From Romanomermis culicivorax (taxonomy: Eukaryota; Nematoda; Enoplea; Mermithida; Mermithidae): a DNA stretch of 64,000 nt. The notes below the pieces were generated by a model. It ran no database searches, was not told where the DNA came from, and saw only the letters and a list, made by a program, of their open reading frames with translations. The position numbers and the translations under genes were made by a program. Positions 45,401 to 56,966 of this stretch are shown here, in pieces (the first letter of the stretch is position 1; each line of letters opens with the position of its first letter). The stretch lies in contig CAWUHX010000027.1 in NCBI GenBank assembly GCA_963922205.1, forward strand, positions 682,001-746,000, given 5' to 3'.

Positions 45401-48400
45401 GTCTCTCTTCAATGCAATTTTGGACGTTAGGGGTCATTTGGTTGGGGCAATATCTACTCGTGTGACCTTTCTGCTTACAAAGAAAACACTCTACATTTGA
45501 GTAGCTTTTGAATATGCAATTGGATCTGTGACCGGTCTGAAAACAGTGAATACATTTGCTCTTACAGTCTCGAGTCATGTGATTACTCCTAAAGCAAATT
45601 TCGCATGACTTTTTAGTACCTGGGGAAGTACAATTTCTGGCGAAATGCCCGACTTGATTGCATTGAAAGCATGTGATCTGTCTCAAATTACTGTTAGCAT
45701 GCTGGGGTTGGGTTTGGGAATTTCGCATTGTTTGCAATTGCAACTCTGTGACTTGTTGTTCCAACTTATGTAATATTCCCTGCTGTTCAGTGTAATTGCC
45801 CAATGAAAGAATGGGTATGAGGATATGAGGGGTATGGGGCTAGACTTCAATCTGTTTCTGAAAATTTGTTGCTCAACATAAGCTGCCTCATCAGACATGT
45901 CTGTTAGGGAGGTGAATCGTTTGTATTTCAGTGCCTCTCCAATTTCAGTCTGCATGCCTTCCATGAAAAGGGGTTTGACTATCATCTCACGAGCGTCTGA
46001 ATTGAAACTGGGGTAAGCAAGGGTTGCTAGATGCTCGAGGTCAAACAAAAATTCAATTACAGTTTCCGATCTTATTTGTTTCTGTTCGCGCAAAAAATGT
46101 TGGTGTAAATCAGTGTCTCTATGGTCGGGTAAACATGCTTGAAATGCAGTTTTATACTGTTCGTACGTTTGGGGTGGGTTTTCAGAATTTTCTAAACTTC
46201 TAAATTTTGCTAATGCCGCGCCACCCAAATGAATTTCAAAACATGCTAATTTTAATGGCCCGTCAGTATCTTTCATGCCTTGTAGTATAATGAATTGCTC
46301 TAGTCGTTTGCTCCATTCACCAAAATGTTGGGTTACTCCCCGGTAAATACTGTAGGTTTTGCATAAAAATTGTTTGGGATACTGTTACCTATATTGGCCG
46401 TTCTTAAATCATCTATCAGGGTGGGATTCATAGTGTTTTTGCTCAATTGTGTGTGTAAAGTTCGAAAATGTTCTGCAAAAAGTTTGTTGATTTGCTCTCT
46501 TACAATTTCTCCTAAGTGGTCTCATGTATGGTGGGTCATTTTCCGTTTGTGTTTTTACCAATGTCTGTCCTACTGTAGGAATCAATTACTACTGTATGTG
46601 ATTACTGCTTAGGGATGCCCGGATAAAAGATGCACCTTAATGGGGCAGGGAGTTCCAATGGTTAACCGAGGGGTTCGGTCACCAAAAATATGTAACGACC
46701 AGTTTCTGACTTATACTTTTACTTGCTCCTGAACCGATCTGGGACGATCCACAAGAACGGTGGTAACAACAAAACGATTATGATAAAACGACAAAATAAT
46801 TAAATAAATGATAAGTCGACGATATAAAAATATGGTTTTTAACTTCACGACAGGTCCCGCATAAAACGCTTTCACCAATTTTACATAAATCTTAATCAAA
46901 TCTCTCTTTTTCAGGTTTTCCTGTATTTTATACCAATTCTTTGATTCACACCCTCGCATCGTAGGAGGTCCGCTTCTGTCAGCTCACCTAACCAATCGCT
47001 GCTTCGCTTACCTGTTTCCACCTACTGTATGCTTCTTTAGCCACGCCTCTTGCTTTAATTTACTCTCAATTTCCACGCTTACATGCCTTTAATCTACAGT
47101 ATGCTTTGCCACCTATGTTTTTTAGTTTTTCATGTGTTTTTCGGTTTTCCATGCATTCCTCCTAAATCTTCTGTCTGGGTTGGGATTTCTGTACTTTCTA
47201 CATGGGCAGGTGTGTTTACGCGTCTGGGGGGGAATTATTGTACATATGGAATGTATATTCTCATGTGCATTACGAGGGCCAGGTGCCAATGTGCAAATAT
47301 TTATGTCGGTCTTTAATTGGGTCAATGGGGTGTGGGATGATCAAAACAAAGTGCTTCACATAAATTTATACGAATGTTTGGGTGTGAATTCCAGACACCC
47401 TTAAGAGGATAGATTAATAAATGAAATTATATCTAATAAATGAATATCACATACTGTACAATCTGTATTTACATTAATGCTTCAGCATGTACGTTACAAC
47501 TTTTATAATTCAGAATCATTCCAAGAAAAACAGACTATAGTTTAAAGGAACTAAGTGTTTTTTCAATGCTTCTAGATTAAAAAATGACATAAGTCAGTCC
47601 TGTCGTTATAATCGTTCTCGAAAAGCTCTTGTATTAGGATTTTTCACTCAGAAAATTTAGTTGACTGCTCACAAATTTCCAGGTCTTGTGAAATATGGTT
47701 CAGCGAAAAGTCATAAGGACCTGAAGAGCTACTTGCTTCTATTTTAATTATTCAGGAGAATTTCAAGAAAAACATACTACATATTTCGCAATATTGTTTT
47801 TACCATATATACATATTTTTTAATAGATGAGCCTCGGCATGCACATGGAAAACCTGTACATAAGCCCCGTTTTTCAGTGTAGCGACTTGCGAAAAATTCT
47901 AACTTGTTTACGTTTTTTAAAATTTACTATGGAATTTACCTAGCCGAGGCTCCTTCAAAAAATTGAACTCGAATTCTAATGACGAAGTCGAGCTTAATCA
48001 ATCTAATGCAAAAAAACCACTTTTCTGCATTCACTGACTACATTAGCACATGACCACGGTTATTAAACGTAATACAAGTTTCAAATTTTATTTGTTCAGC
48101 CATCGGTCAAACATTCAAGACGCCAAATTTCTTGCTTCAGTGTTCCCAACCAACTCCCAACGGCATCCAAATGGCGCCGGTTGCCTGCATCACTCCGGCC
48201 GGCCAGATCGTCTACCCGGGAAACATGTTCACGCCCGACCAGACGTTCTACTTCAGGTGCATCCAAAGCGAAAATAGCCTGCAAACGCAACTGGCCGGCT
48301 GCGTCGGGCCCTCGCAGGAACTGGTTCCAGACGGCGGCCTGTTGCGCCGGGGTCAATTTTTGTACAAATGTCAGTTTACGCACAACGGTATCAAGCTGGA

Positions 48401-51400
48401 AGCTTTCGCCTGCATCTTCGACAACAGGCAATATTACCCGGACCAGGATATTCTGACGCCGGCCGTCTGGTACAGGTGCGAAACGGACGGCAACGGTGGC
48501 ATAGCTATCAAATTGAAAGGTTGCATAAAGCAAGGTCAACGGCAAGAGGTGGGAAAACGATTTAATGACGGCGTTTTTGCTTATATCTGCAAGTTGGAAG
48601 GTGAGACGTTTGATGCAACGGTGTGTAATCTCAACCGAACTTCCACACGAAAAATTTTTGCCGTAAGGCCACCCGAGTTGTATCTATATTTCCACTAAAC
48701 CGTCGCTTTTTGGTTCGGACATTCGTACGGAGCTTTAACCTATGCTGATTGCGCACCTTTTACTGTACATTTTTGCCGCTTCGATAAGCGGTTCTGCATC
48801 CACTTTCCATGAAAATGGAGTTAGACCCATTCTAAGGTCTTGGTGTAACCTAATTTACATCTGACAAAAGTTTCTCAGCTAACTGTAAGTATGTGTTTCA
48901 TTAAGAAATTTAGAATAAGAGAATTAAAAGCAGATTTATCGTACACTATCAAAACTTTGAGGGCGTTTATCTTCAAAACATCGGAAATGGATGTCGGAAC
49001 AGCGACCATAATATTGTATGATCAGTGAATATTTCTTTCTGATCGAACAGTCGTCTACCTCATCCATGATGAAGAATAGCAGTGCCAATTTTTTACCATT
49101 TCGTTTAAGAGATGCAACTAACTTTATTCACGATCATGATTGAAATTCTGATCTGACCCGAAGTCAAAATAATCACTGGAAAACCAGAGCGTCAATGCTT
49201 TTTTGCATCTTGAAATCATTGTGATTTAGCATAAGCAGTTATTCTGAAAAAGTACGGAAGTTATTTGCGTCCTGATTGAAAGATAAGTCTTTTTATCTTT
49301 TCTGGAACGATCCGTATAACTGGAAGGTATACTCAATATGGAATTAAAATGCCAAAGATCTATAAATCTATAGTCTGTTTTTTCTGAAATGCTCGTGAAT
49401 AATAAAAGTGGAAAGCAAGTATTATTACACATTTTTACATTTTTCGGCTGAGCCATACATAACGTCGGACCGTAAATTTGTGAGCATTTTCAACTGGCTT
49501 TAAACAATTTTTTGACTGAAAAATCCAACCGTAAAAGCTTTGTGTAAACGATTCCAACGATACTACTGATTTTTATGATTTTTCAATTTAGAACCATTTT
49601 ATAAAAAACAGACTATAAAAAATAGAATCTGAGTTTCTGTCAAATTCAAATCACAACTATTGTCTGAAATCTGGATCGTAAGCGGATCGGAAATGATGCT
49701 AGGACCTGGATCAAAGTCTGAAAATGCATAAGATTCTGCTGAAGATGAATCGAAGTAAAAATGTCTCTGAAGTCCAAACAGTATCTTGATTCAAAAGTCT
49801 ATTGTCATTCTGCTGTCATATGTTATAGAGCATATTATGAGGCTATGGCCATTCTGCTGTTATATGGAACTTTTTAAACATTTTGACTGCCGTCGAAACT
49901 AAAAGCCCTGCCATACTTCGCCCCGAGGTACCGCGTGGCGCCGGTTGTTCTATTCATACTGGAAAGCGGCGCCGCGCGGCGCCGCCTGGGAAGTATGAAT
50001 AGATTTTTCTAATTTTTGCGGCGCCACGCGGTACCGCTTTCAAAGTTCAACTCAAACGAAATTTTCGAACAACTCGTGTTATAAAGCTGTAATATATTGT
50101 TGCTATAACATATTGATGCAATAACATATCGATGCATACTATAACATCTGTATATGCAGTTCAATCATATTTTTTACATGAATTGTGAACTATGACACTT
50201 TTCAAGTATTATTTTATCATGCCTCTTAATAATACATGCACAACATAGAAATTCTGTAGGGACTCAGCCAGTACAAGCAGTATCTTTTCTAACATCCAAG
50301 CAGCATGTTATTCAGCCTATACTAGCCAAATATGTGAAATTAGTTGCCTGGACAGCATTTTGAAAAGTTTTAATGCTACTTTTTAATGCTAAAGGAAAAT
50401 CATAAAATTCCTGAACAATTTTATGTGAATTCGCTCAGCATTACATTTTTTAGTGAATTTTTAGCTGTTTTCTCGGACAGTTTTTTTCATCTCACACTGG
50501 CGTGGATGAAAGGTATGGTGAGTACAATTTTTACGTATATTCAGTGGATTAAATGCAGATTTGATTGCATTTTTATCAAATTCTTGTCCCAAAACTTTTT
50601 CCCTGTTTAACGTATGATTTTTAAGAGAAAATTCTTGTGCCGTTGGCACAATTTTTCCGGCATCTTGTGTATGGCACAAATCTTCTTGCACAAAAACGCT
50701 GACCCAAATTACTTTTTTGTGAGGTGTTATAGCTCATTCATTTCCAAAAGCGAATCAATGCAGAAAAATCGAAAGTGAATCCGTAGACGGGTGATGACCG
50801 GGCATTCCAAGCCAACATTTTTTCAAGTTGTAGCCCCTGCTGCAGTCAATCTCATAAAAGAGGCTTTAGCTTGTAGCGATTTTTATCATTTGCATGAGTA
50901 TACTTTTTCTTTCCAGGGCTCATTACTTGAAAAAATGGACTATAAAGATTTTGAAAATTGGGTCCAAAAGAAAGGACGAACACAATAAATAGAAAACATC
51001 TGAAGTTCTTTGAAATCGTATTTGTTGCGGTAAATCTGACCCAAAAACAAGTAGGTATCCGTTTCTGAGGTTTCCTCCATTTCTCGATTCGCCTAAAAAT
51101 CTCGGCTGGTCGAAAAGCGTTTGGGTTTTATTTCCTAAAGCAACAGGTCCACTGCAATTTAAATTATACTGGCGCCATAATGGGTCAGCGGGATTCCTAC
51201 AGTAAACAGCTGCTTTACTGTATTGTGCCATTGTTTGCTTGATCAAACAGCAGAATGAAGGATTTCATTTCAAGCATTACGATCTGTTTGCTTAGCTTCG
51301 AACACTATATTCCATGAGCCTTAGAAGCAAAAAATATCAAAGGAAGTCCATCAACAGGCGATGACGATGCACCGTATAATCGAGCGTTTCGCATTTCCAA

Positions 51401-51973
51401 AGTCAATTGATTGATACGGTCAATTTGAGGGTTGTTCATTTTATTTGATGCTCATTCGGAAAAAATAGACCATAGTGAGGCAAGAGCCAATAAAACAAAC
51501 ATTGACATTGAATACGAGAGTGGTACTTAGCGGTTGCTAACGAATGTAAATGCGTATTGAAACTTTCAGGCTTGTTGTAGCGTAATACGTTCTGTTGTTC
51601 TTTCGCAGACTCCAGAATTTACCCACAACCGGTAGGTTGCGTGGAACGTTTCTACAACGGCACGATGGCCGAATACGACCTGGGCCAGAAGTGGCTATCG
51701 GAAGTGACCAGTTTCGACTACAACCGTTACGTTTTTGAATGCCAAAAGGACGGCTCATGGCTGCGCAAAAACGCCGTCCAGTGCTACTACAATACGCCCG
51801 AAGGCGCCGGCTACTTACGCGGCGGTTGCATGCGCAAAGTGGGTCAACGTTTAGTGCAGTGCCACGGGCCAACGCAACAATCGCCCAATGTGCGGATGAG
51901 GATCCAAGAGCCGTACAACGACCATTCACAGCTTGGTGGAAGTTTGACCGCTGAAGGACTGGCTTTTTGTTGA
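42413..51973 (+). CDS. Putative secreted protein with MIG-18-like Fn1 repeats (3 exons)
   Basis: My model joins 42413-42581, 48100-48600 and 51609-51973, 344 residues. Junctions are G|GTAAAG, acceptor TTTTATTTGTTCAG, G|GTGAGA and acceptor TTCTTTCGCAG; all introns are phase 1 and the lengths sum to a multiple of three. Residues 1-19 are a signal peptide (MKIRVFALLLFIFCRRISG). About seven Cys units follow, each with an aromatic-x-C start and a later C: FWYVC, FLLQC, FYFRC, FLYKC, VWYRC, FAYIC, YVFEC. This resembles nematode MIG-18-like fibronectin type I repeats of matrix proteins. No membrane segment is seen, so it is probably secreted. AATAAA overlaps the region right after the stop (51974). 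Extra exons may be missed. It is a paralogue of the 6.1-12.1 kb gene; exon 2 starts are alike (CSQP). Confidence 0.72.
42805..42975. repeat. Dispersed repeat shared with 10392-10550
   Basis: Similarity covers AATAAACCTGCATnnTAnGCCG, TAACTGCTA(C/T)AGT and the CGTACG-like block. It lies in intron 1 of the plus-strand gene. Confidence 0.5.
43392..44197 (-). repeat. LTR (downstream copy relative to the coding strand)
   Basis: 806 bp, TG at 43392-43393 and CA at 44196-44197. It matches 46691-47498 with scattered substitutions and small indels (for example ACGACAG versus ACGACCAG near the start). Confidence 0.93.
44173..46300 (-). pseudogene. Gag with four zinc knuckles and a pre-RT remnant
   Basis: The N-terminal frame (46276-45683) has a retrotransposon-Gag capsid-like region (LKLACFEIHLGGAALAKF, PQTYEQYKTAFQACLP, VIEFLFDLEHLATLAYP). 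After a frame change near 45800 come four successive knuckles: CFQCNQVGHFARNC, CEICFRSNHMTRDC, CIHCFQTGHRSNC and CFLCKQKGHTSRYC (about 45680-45440). A region with imperfect 195-bp tandem units (RRKTSLPTPKAQKNRKI and IPHPDTCI) follows. The C-terminal frame to 44173 contains LINFLSKYQPLYTES, like the segment that precedes reverse transcriptase in Gypsy Pol. The reverse transcriptase, RNase H and integrase are absent. Confidence 0.8.
44640..45075. repeat. Tandem units inside the gag-only element
   Basis: Two to three copies of a unit of about 190-200 bp, marked by GCATGTATCAGGATGGGGGATT at 44695 and 44897 and by GGGGGTAGGAAGAGAA at 44818 and 45020. Confidence 0.75.
46691..47498 (-). repeat. LTR (upstream copy relative to the coding strand)
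   Basis: 808 bp, begins TGTAACGACCAG and ends CGTTACA. By its position before the primer-binding-site candidate it is the 5' LTR of the minus-strand element and should hold its promoter. Confidence 0.93.
47552..47779. mobile_element. MITE, TATAGTCTG family, copy E
   Basis: Interior order is the same as copy B (GACATAAGTCAGTCCTGTCGTTATAATCG, then AAGAAAAACATACTAC at the end). The left terminus is degraded. It lies immediately after copy D. Confidence 0.6.
49369..49617. mobile_element. MITE, TATAGTCTG family, copy F
   Basis: Starts TATAGTCTGTTTTTTCTGAAATGCT and ends ATTTTATAAAAAACAGACTATA, 249 bp, in reverse orientation relative to copy B. It lies in intron 2 of the plus-strand host gene. Confidence 0.78.
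49904..50220 (+). mobile_element. PIF/Harbinger-like GC-rich element copy
   Basis: Starts AGCCCTGCCATACTTCG, close to the AGGCCCTGTCATACTTC terminus at 58817, and contains the GGCGCCGCGCGGCGCCGC palindromes. The following AACATATTG-rich part matches 5095-5260 in reverse orientation. The far end is not clear. Confidence 0.55.
51010..51196 (-). other. Possible antisense exon or gene fragment
   Basis: On the minus strand a CTGTTTACTGTAG acceptor leads into an open frame (DPLWRQYNLNCSGPVALGNK, then LFDQPRFLGESRNGG and YLLVFGSDLPQQIRF) that looks more protein-like than neighbouring intronic sequence. I do not recognise the family and cannot find a clear donor. It lies inside intron 2 of the plus-strand host gene. 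Confidence 0.3.
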
Positions 51974-52166
51974 AATAAAATTTTTCAGGGTACTGTGAAT
52001 CATCATTGGCGTAGGAAACATTGGACTCAAGATAAGTGTTTGACTCCACCCAAATGATGACTTTTCGGGCAAGCAAGATTTTTCTTCTTCTAAAACTCAA
52101 GAAATTCGGTATCAATCGATAGATCTCGCTTAGATACAAATAATGGCTATCTTAGTTTTGGACGGA

Positions 52167-52413
52167 AGTCTGTTTTTTTATAAATTGCTTCCGAATAGAA
52201 AAATGACATAAATCAGTACTGTCGTCAAAATGGTTTACATAACCCTCTCATCGTAAAATTTTTCACTTGAAAAATTGTTAAAGATGAGGTCAGTATGCTC
52301 ACGAATTTCCAGCCCTATACGGTATTCTGTTTATCAGAAAATCGTGAAAATTTGAAACACGACTTGCTTTCCACTTTCATTATTTAGAAACATTGCAAGA
52401 AAAACAGACCATA
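52167..52413. mobile_element. MITE, TATAGTCTG family, copy G
   Basis: Starts AAGTCTGTTTTTTTATAAATTGCTTCC and ends ATTTAGAAACATTGCAAGAAAAACAGACCATA. The interior matches copy B closely (CATAAATCAGTACTGTCGTCAAAATGGTTTACATAA). Confidence 0.75.
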
Positions 52414-53105
52414 GTTTGACTAAAATTCGGTTGACCACACCCAAATTTCCCATCTTGTTGGTGTGTGCTGTAAACACTCTCTAATATTCAAGTCTCTAAT
52501 ATCGAAAGTCTTCCGTCACAAAAAATAAAATTGTATGAACGAGTAGCGTAAAATTTTAAATTATGTAATGGATTTGAAAGATCGTTGTTACTGTCTGAAA
52601 AAATTAGTACTAAAAATCGGCCAGTCTTAATGTATCTGAAATGACATTTTCAACAGAAGCAGATTAGCAAGAATACATGTAGAATGTGATATTCTGTATC
52701 GTATGTTTTGCTTTAGCTGTTTTAGAGAACAGTGCATTGTCAATGTTTACACTGTTTGTAATATTCATGCTAATTTCAGAAATGGAGCGATTCTTAGGTA
52801 TAGAAAGGGGAAAACTGAAATCAATGGAAAAAAATTTTCCTTCAATAAAATTTTTTTTCTTCAATAAACTATCAAAACTTCTCGAGTAGTACTCAGGTAT
52901 CGAAGTAGTTCTGTCCAAAGCGACGGTATTAAGCAAGATGTTTTTTCAATGATATCGGCCTTTCGCATCCTCGTGACGAAATTTAGCGTTTCTTTACAGT
53001 ATAAAGATTTTCACTGAGTGATAATTGCTTATCAAATTGAACCGCATTGTTAGGGTTTTCATTGCTGCCTCTATTGTGCGTGCACTAAGTGCTCACTTGC
53101 TTTAA
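52414..53105. other. Non-coding stretch
   Basis: Short open frames near 52664-52936 on both strands overlap and show no motif. No gene recognised. Confidence 0.5.
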
Positions 53106-54789
53106 AATCCTAAATCAAAACAAAAAACAAAAAATTCATAGGTTTTGCCATAGTGGGAATCGTTATAATACAAGATTCAACAATTTAACGTAGTTACTGG
53201 TTTCGGAAAAATAGAATAAGAATCAGGGTAAAAATTTTGATTTTTGAATCCTGTTTCTTGATTTTTACGAAGCAAACCAGAATCAAGAAAAATGCCTTGA
53301 TTTTTGTTTTTTGATTTTTGAAAACAAAACAAAAATCAAGATATATTTTGATTTGCTGCAATGCGGTGCTGCAATGCAGTGGACGCGAAACGCATTGCAG
53401 CAAAGTGCTAGGGTTTGTCTTCAGACGCCATGCTATACTATTTTATTTTATAGCCTCGTATTAAACTTTTCCTTTACTTTTACTACTTTTTGTTCTTCCA
53501 CAACTTTTTTTTTCTTTTCAGCTTTTGAAAACTAGTAATATTTTTATCTGAAGTTCATCTCAATGACTTATTGATAATTTCAATTTTTTGGCAAAAAAAC
53601 TACTTGACTTCTTTAGCTTAAAAAGAGCACTTTCCTTGGTTTTTGATAAGGAACTTGCATTACTTTATAAATTTCGTTTTTATATGCTACCTTGCGCATA
53701 TCATATTTTATTCAAAAAGTTTAAATACTCAGAAATGTGCACATCTTTTAGAATCTTGTATTTATGGATTTGTATTTCCCAAATCGAATAGGGAAATGAA
53801 TCATTTGACATTACTTATTATTTCGACTTTGTCCATAATGTACGAAAACGATATATTTTTCTCGAACAATAAATTCGTTAGACATTGGTTTTTCATTGGA
53901 GTATCAATTTAGTGAGAAAATGCCCAAAAGGACGTCAGCACAACAGTTCGGATTTTTTTTGGCGTGTGCCATAAAATTTTTCAACTTTATGATCTTAGGT
54001 TTTTTGTTGGGTTATCATTTCTTCTAGCTTTGCACGATCACGAAATTTTTTTACTAATTCTAAATTTCTTGGACGATTTGGGGACTGTTTGATAAGCTAA
54101 GCTACTGAGTTTACTATGAACGCAGACAGATCATATGACAAATTCCCTTGACACCAATAAAAGTTGATGTTTGAAATTTATAACTGAAAAATATAGAATA
54201 TATTTAAAAAAATGGCTAATAAAATATGGGCACGTGTACCCCTTCGCAATGCTAACTTTGCCGCTGTGAAATCATGAAAAAAATGCTGGTTATCCGCAAG
54301 TGCACTTTGCTGCAACGCGTTGCGCATCCACCGCGTTGCAGCTCTTTTTTTGCTTTGTATGTATATATATGGGACAAACAAGAATCAAACTAGTAATCTT
54401 GATTTTTATTTTGTTATCAAAAATCAAGAAACAAAATTCAAATTTTTATTTCGATTAATATTTCGAAATCAAAACACAAAAATCAAAATATATCTTGATT
54501 TTTGTTTTGTTTTCAAAAATCAAAAAAACAAAAATCAAGGCATTTTTCTTGATTCTGGTTTGCTTGGTAAAAATGAAGAAACAAGATTCAAAAATCAAAA
54601 CGTTTATCTTGATTCTTGTTTTGTTTTTCAGAAATCAAAAATCAAAAAACAAAAATCAAAATTTTTACTCTGATTCTTATTCTATTTTTCCGGAATCAGT
54701 AACTACCTTAAATTGTTCAATCATGTATTATAATGATTCCAACTATGGCAAAATCTATGAATTTTTTGTTTTTTGTTTTGATTTAGGAT
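53106..54789. mobile_element. Foldback element with long inverted arms
   Basis: The left arm begins ATCCTAAATCAAAACAAAAAACAAAAAATTCATAG and the right arm ends with its reverse complement. Matching continues through GGAAAAATAGAATAAGAATC, the CTTGATTTTTGTTTT-type runs and the GCTGCAA/TTGCAGC block, so the arms extend to about 53415 and from about 54290. The right arm has extra direct copies of the CTTGATTTTTGTTTTG words. The centre has no recognised gene. Confidence 0.75.
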
Positions 54790-54904
54790 CTTTTTCGACA
54801 AGTTCAATAAGTTCAAATTTTTCATCATCTGATAATTTTTCTCGAATAGACATGGCGAAAACTTCGCAGCAAAAAAATGAAATCCCGTAAATAAATCTAG
54901 CGAT

Positions 54905-55931
54905 TAGGGATGTATCGGATCTTTTGACCAGATATGCTACCCAATCCTATCCGATATTTTCTGACCCGAAAGAGGAAAAAGCATTTGACCTTATACCTTA
55001 TCGAGGATACCTTTGTGCTTTGAAGGTCACAGGTCAAAAAATTCAGTTGATCATTTTCACTGTTAGAAGAAAAAACAAAAAATTTTACTCTACATGAGAT
55101 TAATTTAGTCCTTATTTCATATATTTCAAAAATAAAATTTTCTCAATAGTTTTCCAATGAGGGTAGAGAGTGATTGATGTATTGGCATCGGCTGATAATT
55201 GACTTTTTTAAATATCAGTCGATGTTTTTTGGATGAACTATGATCGATAATATGCGTTTTCTGTGGCAATTTTTGCATTAATCAGCCCTGTATTGATTAC
55301 TTACTGGGCAAGTGTAAATCTTGGGTCACTTAAGAAATATTCAACAATATGTTGAAAGCAAAACTTTTCGAGATTGAATACTGTTTCCAATAGAGTGTTC
55401 TATAATTTCTATTGTATTCAAAAAGATTTAAAGTGAAACTTTCGTGTGAAAGTAGGTCATTCTTCAATTTACTAGCCTTTAATAAAAAAAGAGTAAAAAT
55501 AAGTCTTGTAACCCGAGGGAAAATTTTCAAGGAGCATAAAATGAAATTCTAAACAAAAATTTTTCCCGCAGACAAGGAGGGCACACCATCTTTGGCTACC
55601 ATTTCAGATTTTTTGATCTATTTTCAATAATCGTAGATCGTTTGCTTTTCCTTTTTTCTCCTTGAATAAGAGAAAGATTTTGTTTATTTCTCATTTCCCT
55701 GTCTAGTTTCATTTATCGTTTCTCAAAAAACAGCAATTAGTATTTAAAAGCAATAAGATTTAGTTATTTCTCATTTTCAATGGGTATTTATACAAAATAA
55801 TAAACAAGCATGTAACATTGCGAGTGTGTGCTTGTGTTACACTTTATGAACTGAACATGTTTTTTACCCTTGACCTGGTGTGCTAGAGGTCTCTGACCCA
55901 ACTTGATATTCCTTGGCCCGATACATCCCTA
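54905..55931. mobile_element. Non-autonomous hAT-like element
   Basis: The left end is TAGGGATGTATCGG and the right end is its reverse complement (CCGATACATCCCTA). Flanking 8-mers CTAGCGAT and CTACTGAC agree at five positions, a possible eroded hAT target duplication. No transposase is visible in the 1.0-kb interior. Confidence 0.6.
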
Positions 55932-56039
55932 CTACTGACGGATCGGAACGCGCAAAATTTCGCATTGGTCGTACATGCATTGTTCAATTTTTGATAAATT
56001 AGCCCAGTTTAGGTGATGCCTCTTCTTATAACGTGTATT

Positions 56040-56220
56040 TCTCGCCGAGCATGCTGAGGAGTAGAAAAATTTTCTACTACCCCGTGCATGCTTGGTGGTT
56101 TGTACTCAGGGTTCTGCTCGCCGAGCAAATATTGCTCGGCTCGGAGCACAGCTCCAAGCATGCTCGATGAGCAGATGAATGATCAATGAGCAGAAGTATG
56201 AACCGAGCTTAAGACCCAAT
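56040..56220. repeat. GC-rich inverted-repeat cluster near the Harbinger remnant
   Basis: Repeated CTCGCCGAGCA, TGCTCGGCTCGGAGCA and GAGCATGCT-type palindromes, ending GAAGTATGAACCGAGCTTAA, similar in layout to the ends of the GC-rich Harbinger-like elements. It could be the 5' terminus of the transposase-bearing element. Confidence 0.4.
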
Positions 56221-56966
56221 ACATTATGGATTTATATGAGCATGAGTGTGAACAAGCGAAAAGTTTAGAATTCTGGAAAACAAGTCATCACGAAGCTAAT
56301 GCTAAACAGTTTTTGGGGTAAATTTGATTTGATTGAATTAAAATTTCTGAAAATAATGTGTGTCACCTACAGTCATCATGATGACTTTGCTGAAGTCATG
56401 TCCAACACAAATCCAGTCATTGCAGAATTTACAACACTTCACACACGATTAAAGCTCTATTCCTATTTCGAAAAACTCAGAGCACGAGCACTATATATGG
56501 ACATATTCTGTTCCAGCTGATGCAGCATTACCAGGATCTGCTGAATGTGTCCCACACATTTTCATTGCAGACGACATTTCGGCTTCGTCCAAATTTAATG
56601 GGATCCTTTCCAGGATCCCAGTTAACTAGAAATGAACTGGAACATTCGTTTTTTAACTGTAGATTATCTCGAGCAAGGAGAATTGTTGAGAATGCATTCA
56701 GTATTTTGTTTGCGAGGTGGCGTATATTGTTGAATACGATCGAAGCAACTCCTAATAATATAGACAAAATCGTTAAAGCTTGCATTGTGTTGCACAATTA
56801 TCTAAAAACTATGGATAGCATAACACCACCAACTCTACGATATGTTACGTCAGGATTTGTTGATTTTGAGGATGAAAATGGTATTGTTTTGTATGGAGAA
56901 TGGCATTGCATTTGCAAGCAGGAAACATTGACTAGATTAAGATCCATCAATTACTATTCAAAATAG
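56220..56966 (+). pseudogene. PIF/Harbinger transposase, C-terminal part
   Basis: The block PHIFIADD (near 56555) followed, after a frame change, by FRLRPNLMGSFPGSQLT, FNCRLSRARRIVENAFSILF, ARWRIL and IVKACIVLHNYL matches the DDE_4-type HARBI1 transposase C-terminus. The N-terminal catalytic part is not recognisable; upstream open stretches (56299-56520) show no clear motif. The enzyme mediates cut-and-paste transposition into TAA/TTA targets, which fits the MITE at 58817-59038. Confidence 0.82.

Larger units (their letters stand above)
43392..47498 (-). mobile_element. Gag-only LTR retrotransposon
   Basis: Two LTRs (43392-44197 and 46691-47498) begin TGTAACGAC and end CGTTACA and are nearly identical by eye. 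The flanks share ACTT (43388-43391 and 47499-47502), a 4-bp target duplication. On the minus strand a primer-binding-site candidate TGGTGACCGAACCC (46684-46671) lies 6 nt after the upstream LTR, and a purine tract GGAAAGAGGGAAA (44210-44198) abuts the downstream LTR. The 2.5-kb interior encodes Gag and only a remnant of the pre-reverse-transcriptase region. It would need proteins in trans. Confidence 0.9.
43196..47539. mobile_element. MITE, TATAGTCTG family, copy D, split by an LTR element
   Basis: The left part 43196-43391 starts TATAGTTTGTTTTTTATAAAATGCTTCTAAAT and runs to GCTTTCCACTT. The right part 47499-47539 continues ACTTTTATAATTCAGAATCATTCCAAGAAAAACAGACTATA. Removing the LTR element and one copy of ACTT restores a continuous family member of about 233 bp. 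Confidence 0.8.

Noticed and set aside
44693-45430. Three overlapping plus-strand open frames of 100-137 codons
   Set aside because: They are shadows of the minus-strand gag coding region, whose frame has zinc knuckles and repeats that make sense as protein.
48096-48545. Minus-strand frame of 149 codons and alternative plus frames
   Set aside because: They are shadows of exon 2 of the plus-strand Fn1-repeat gene, which has the Cys pattern and matched splice sites.
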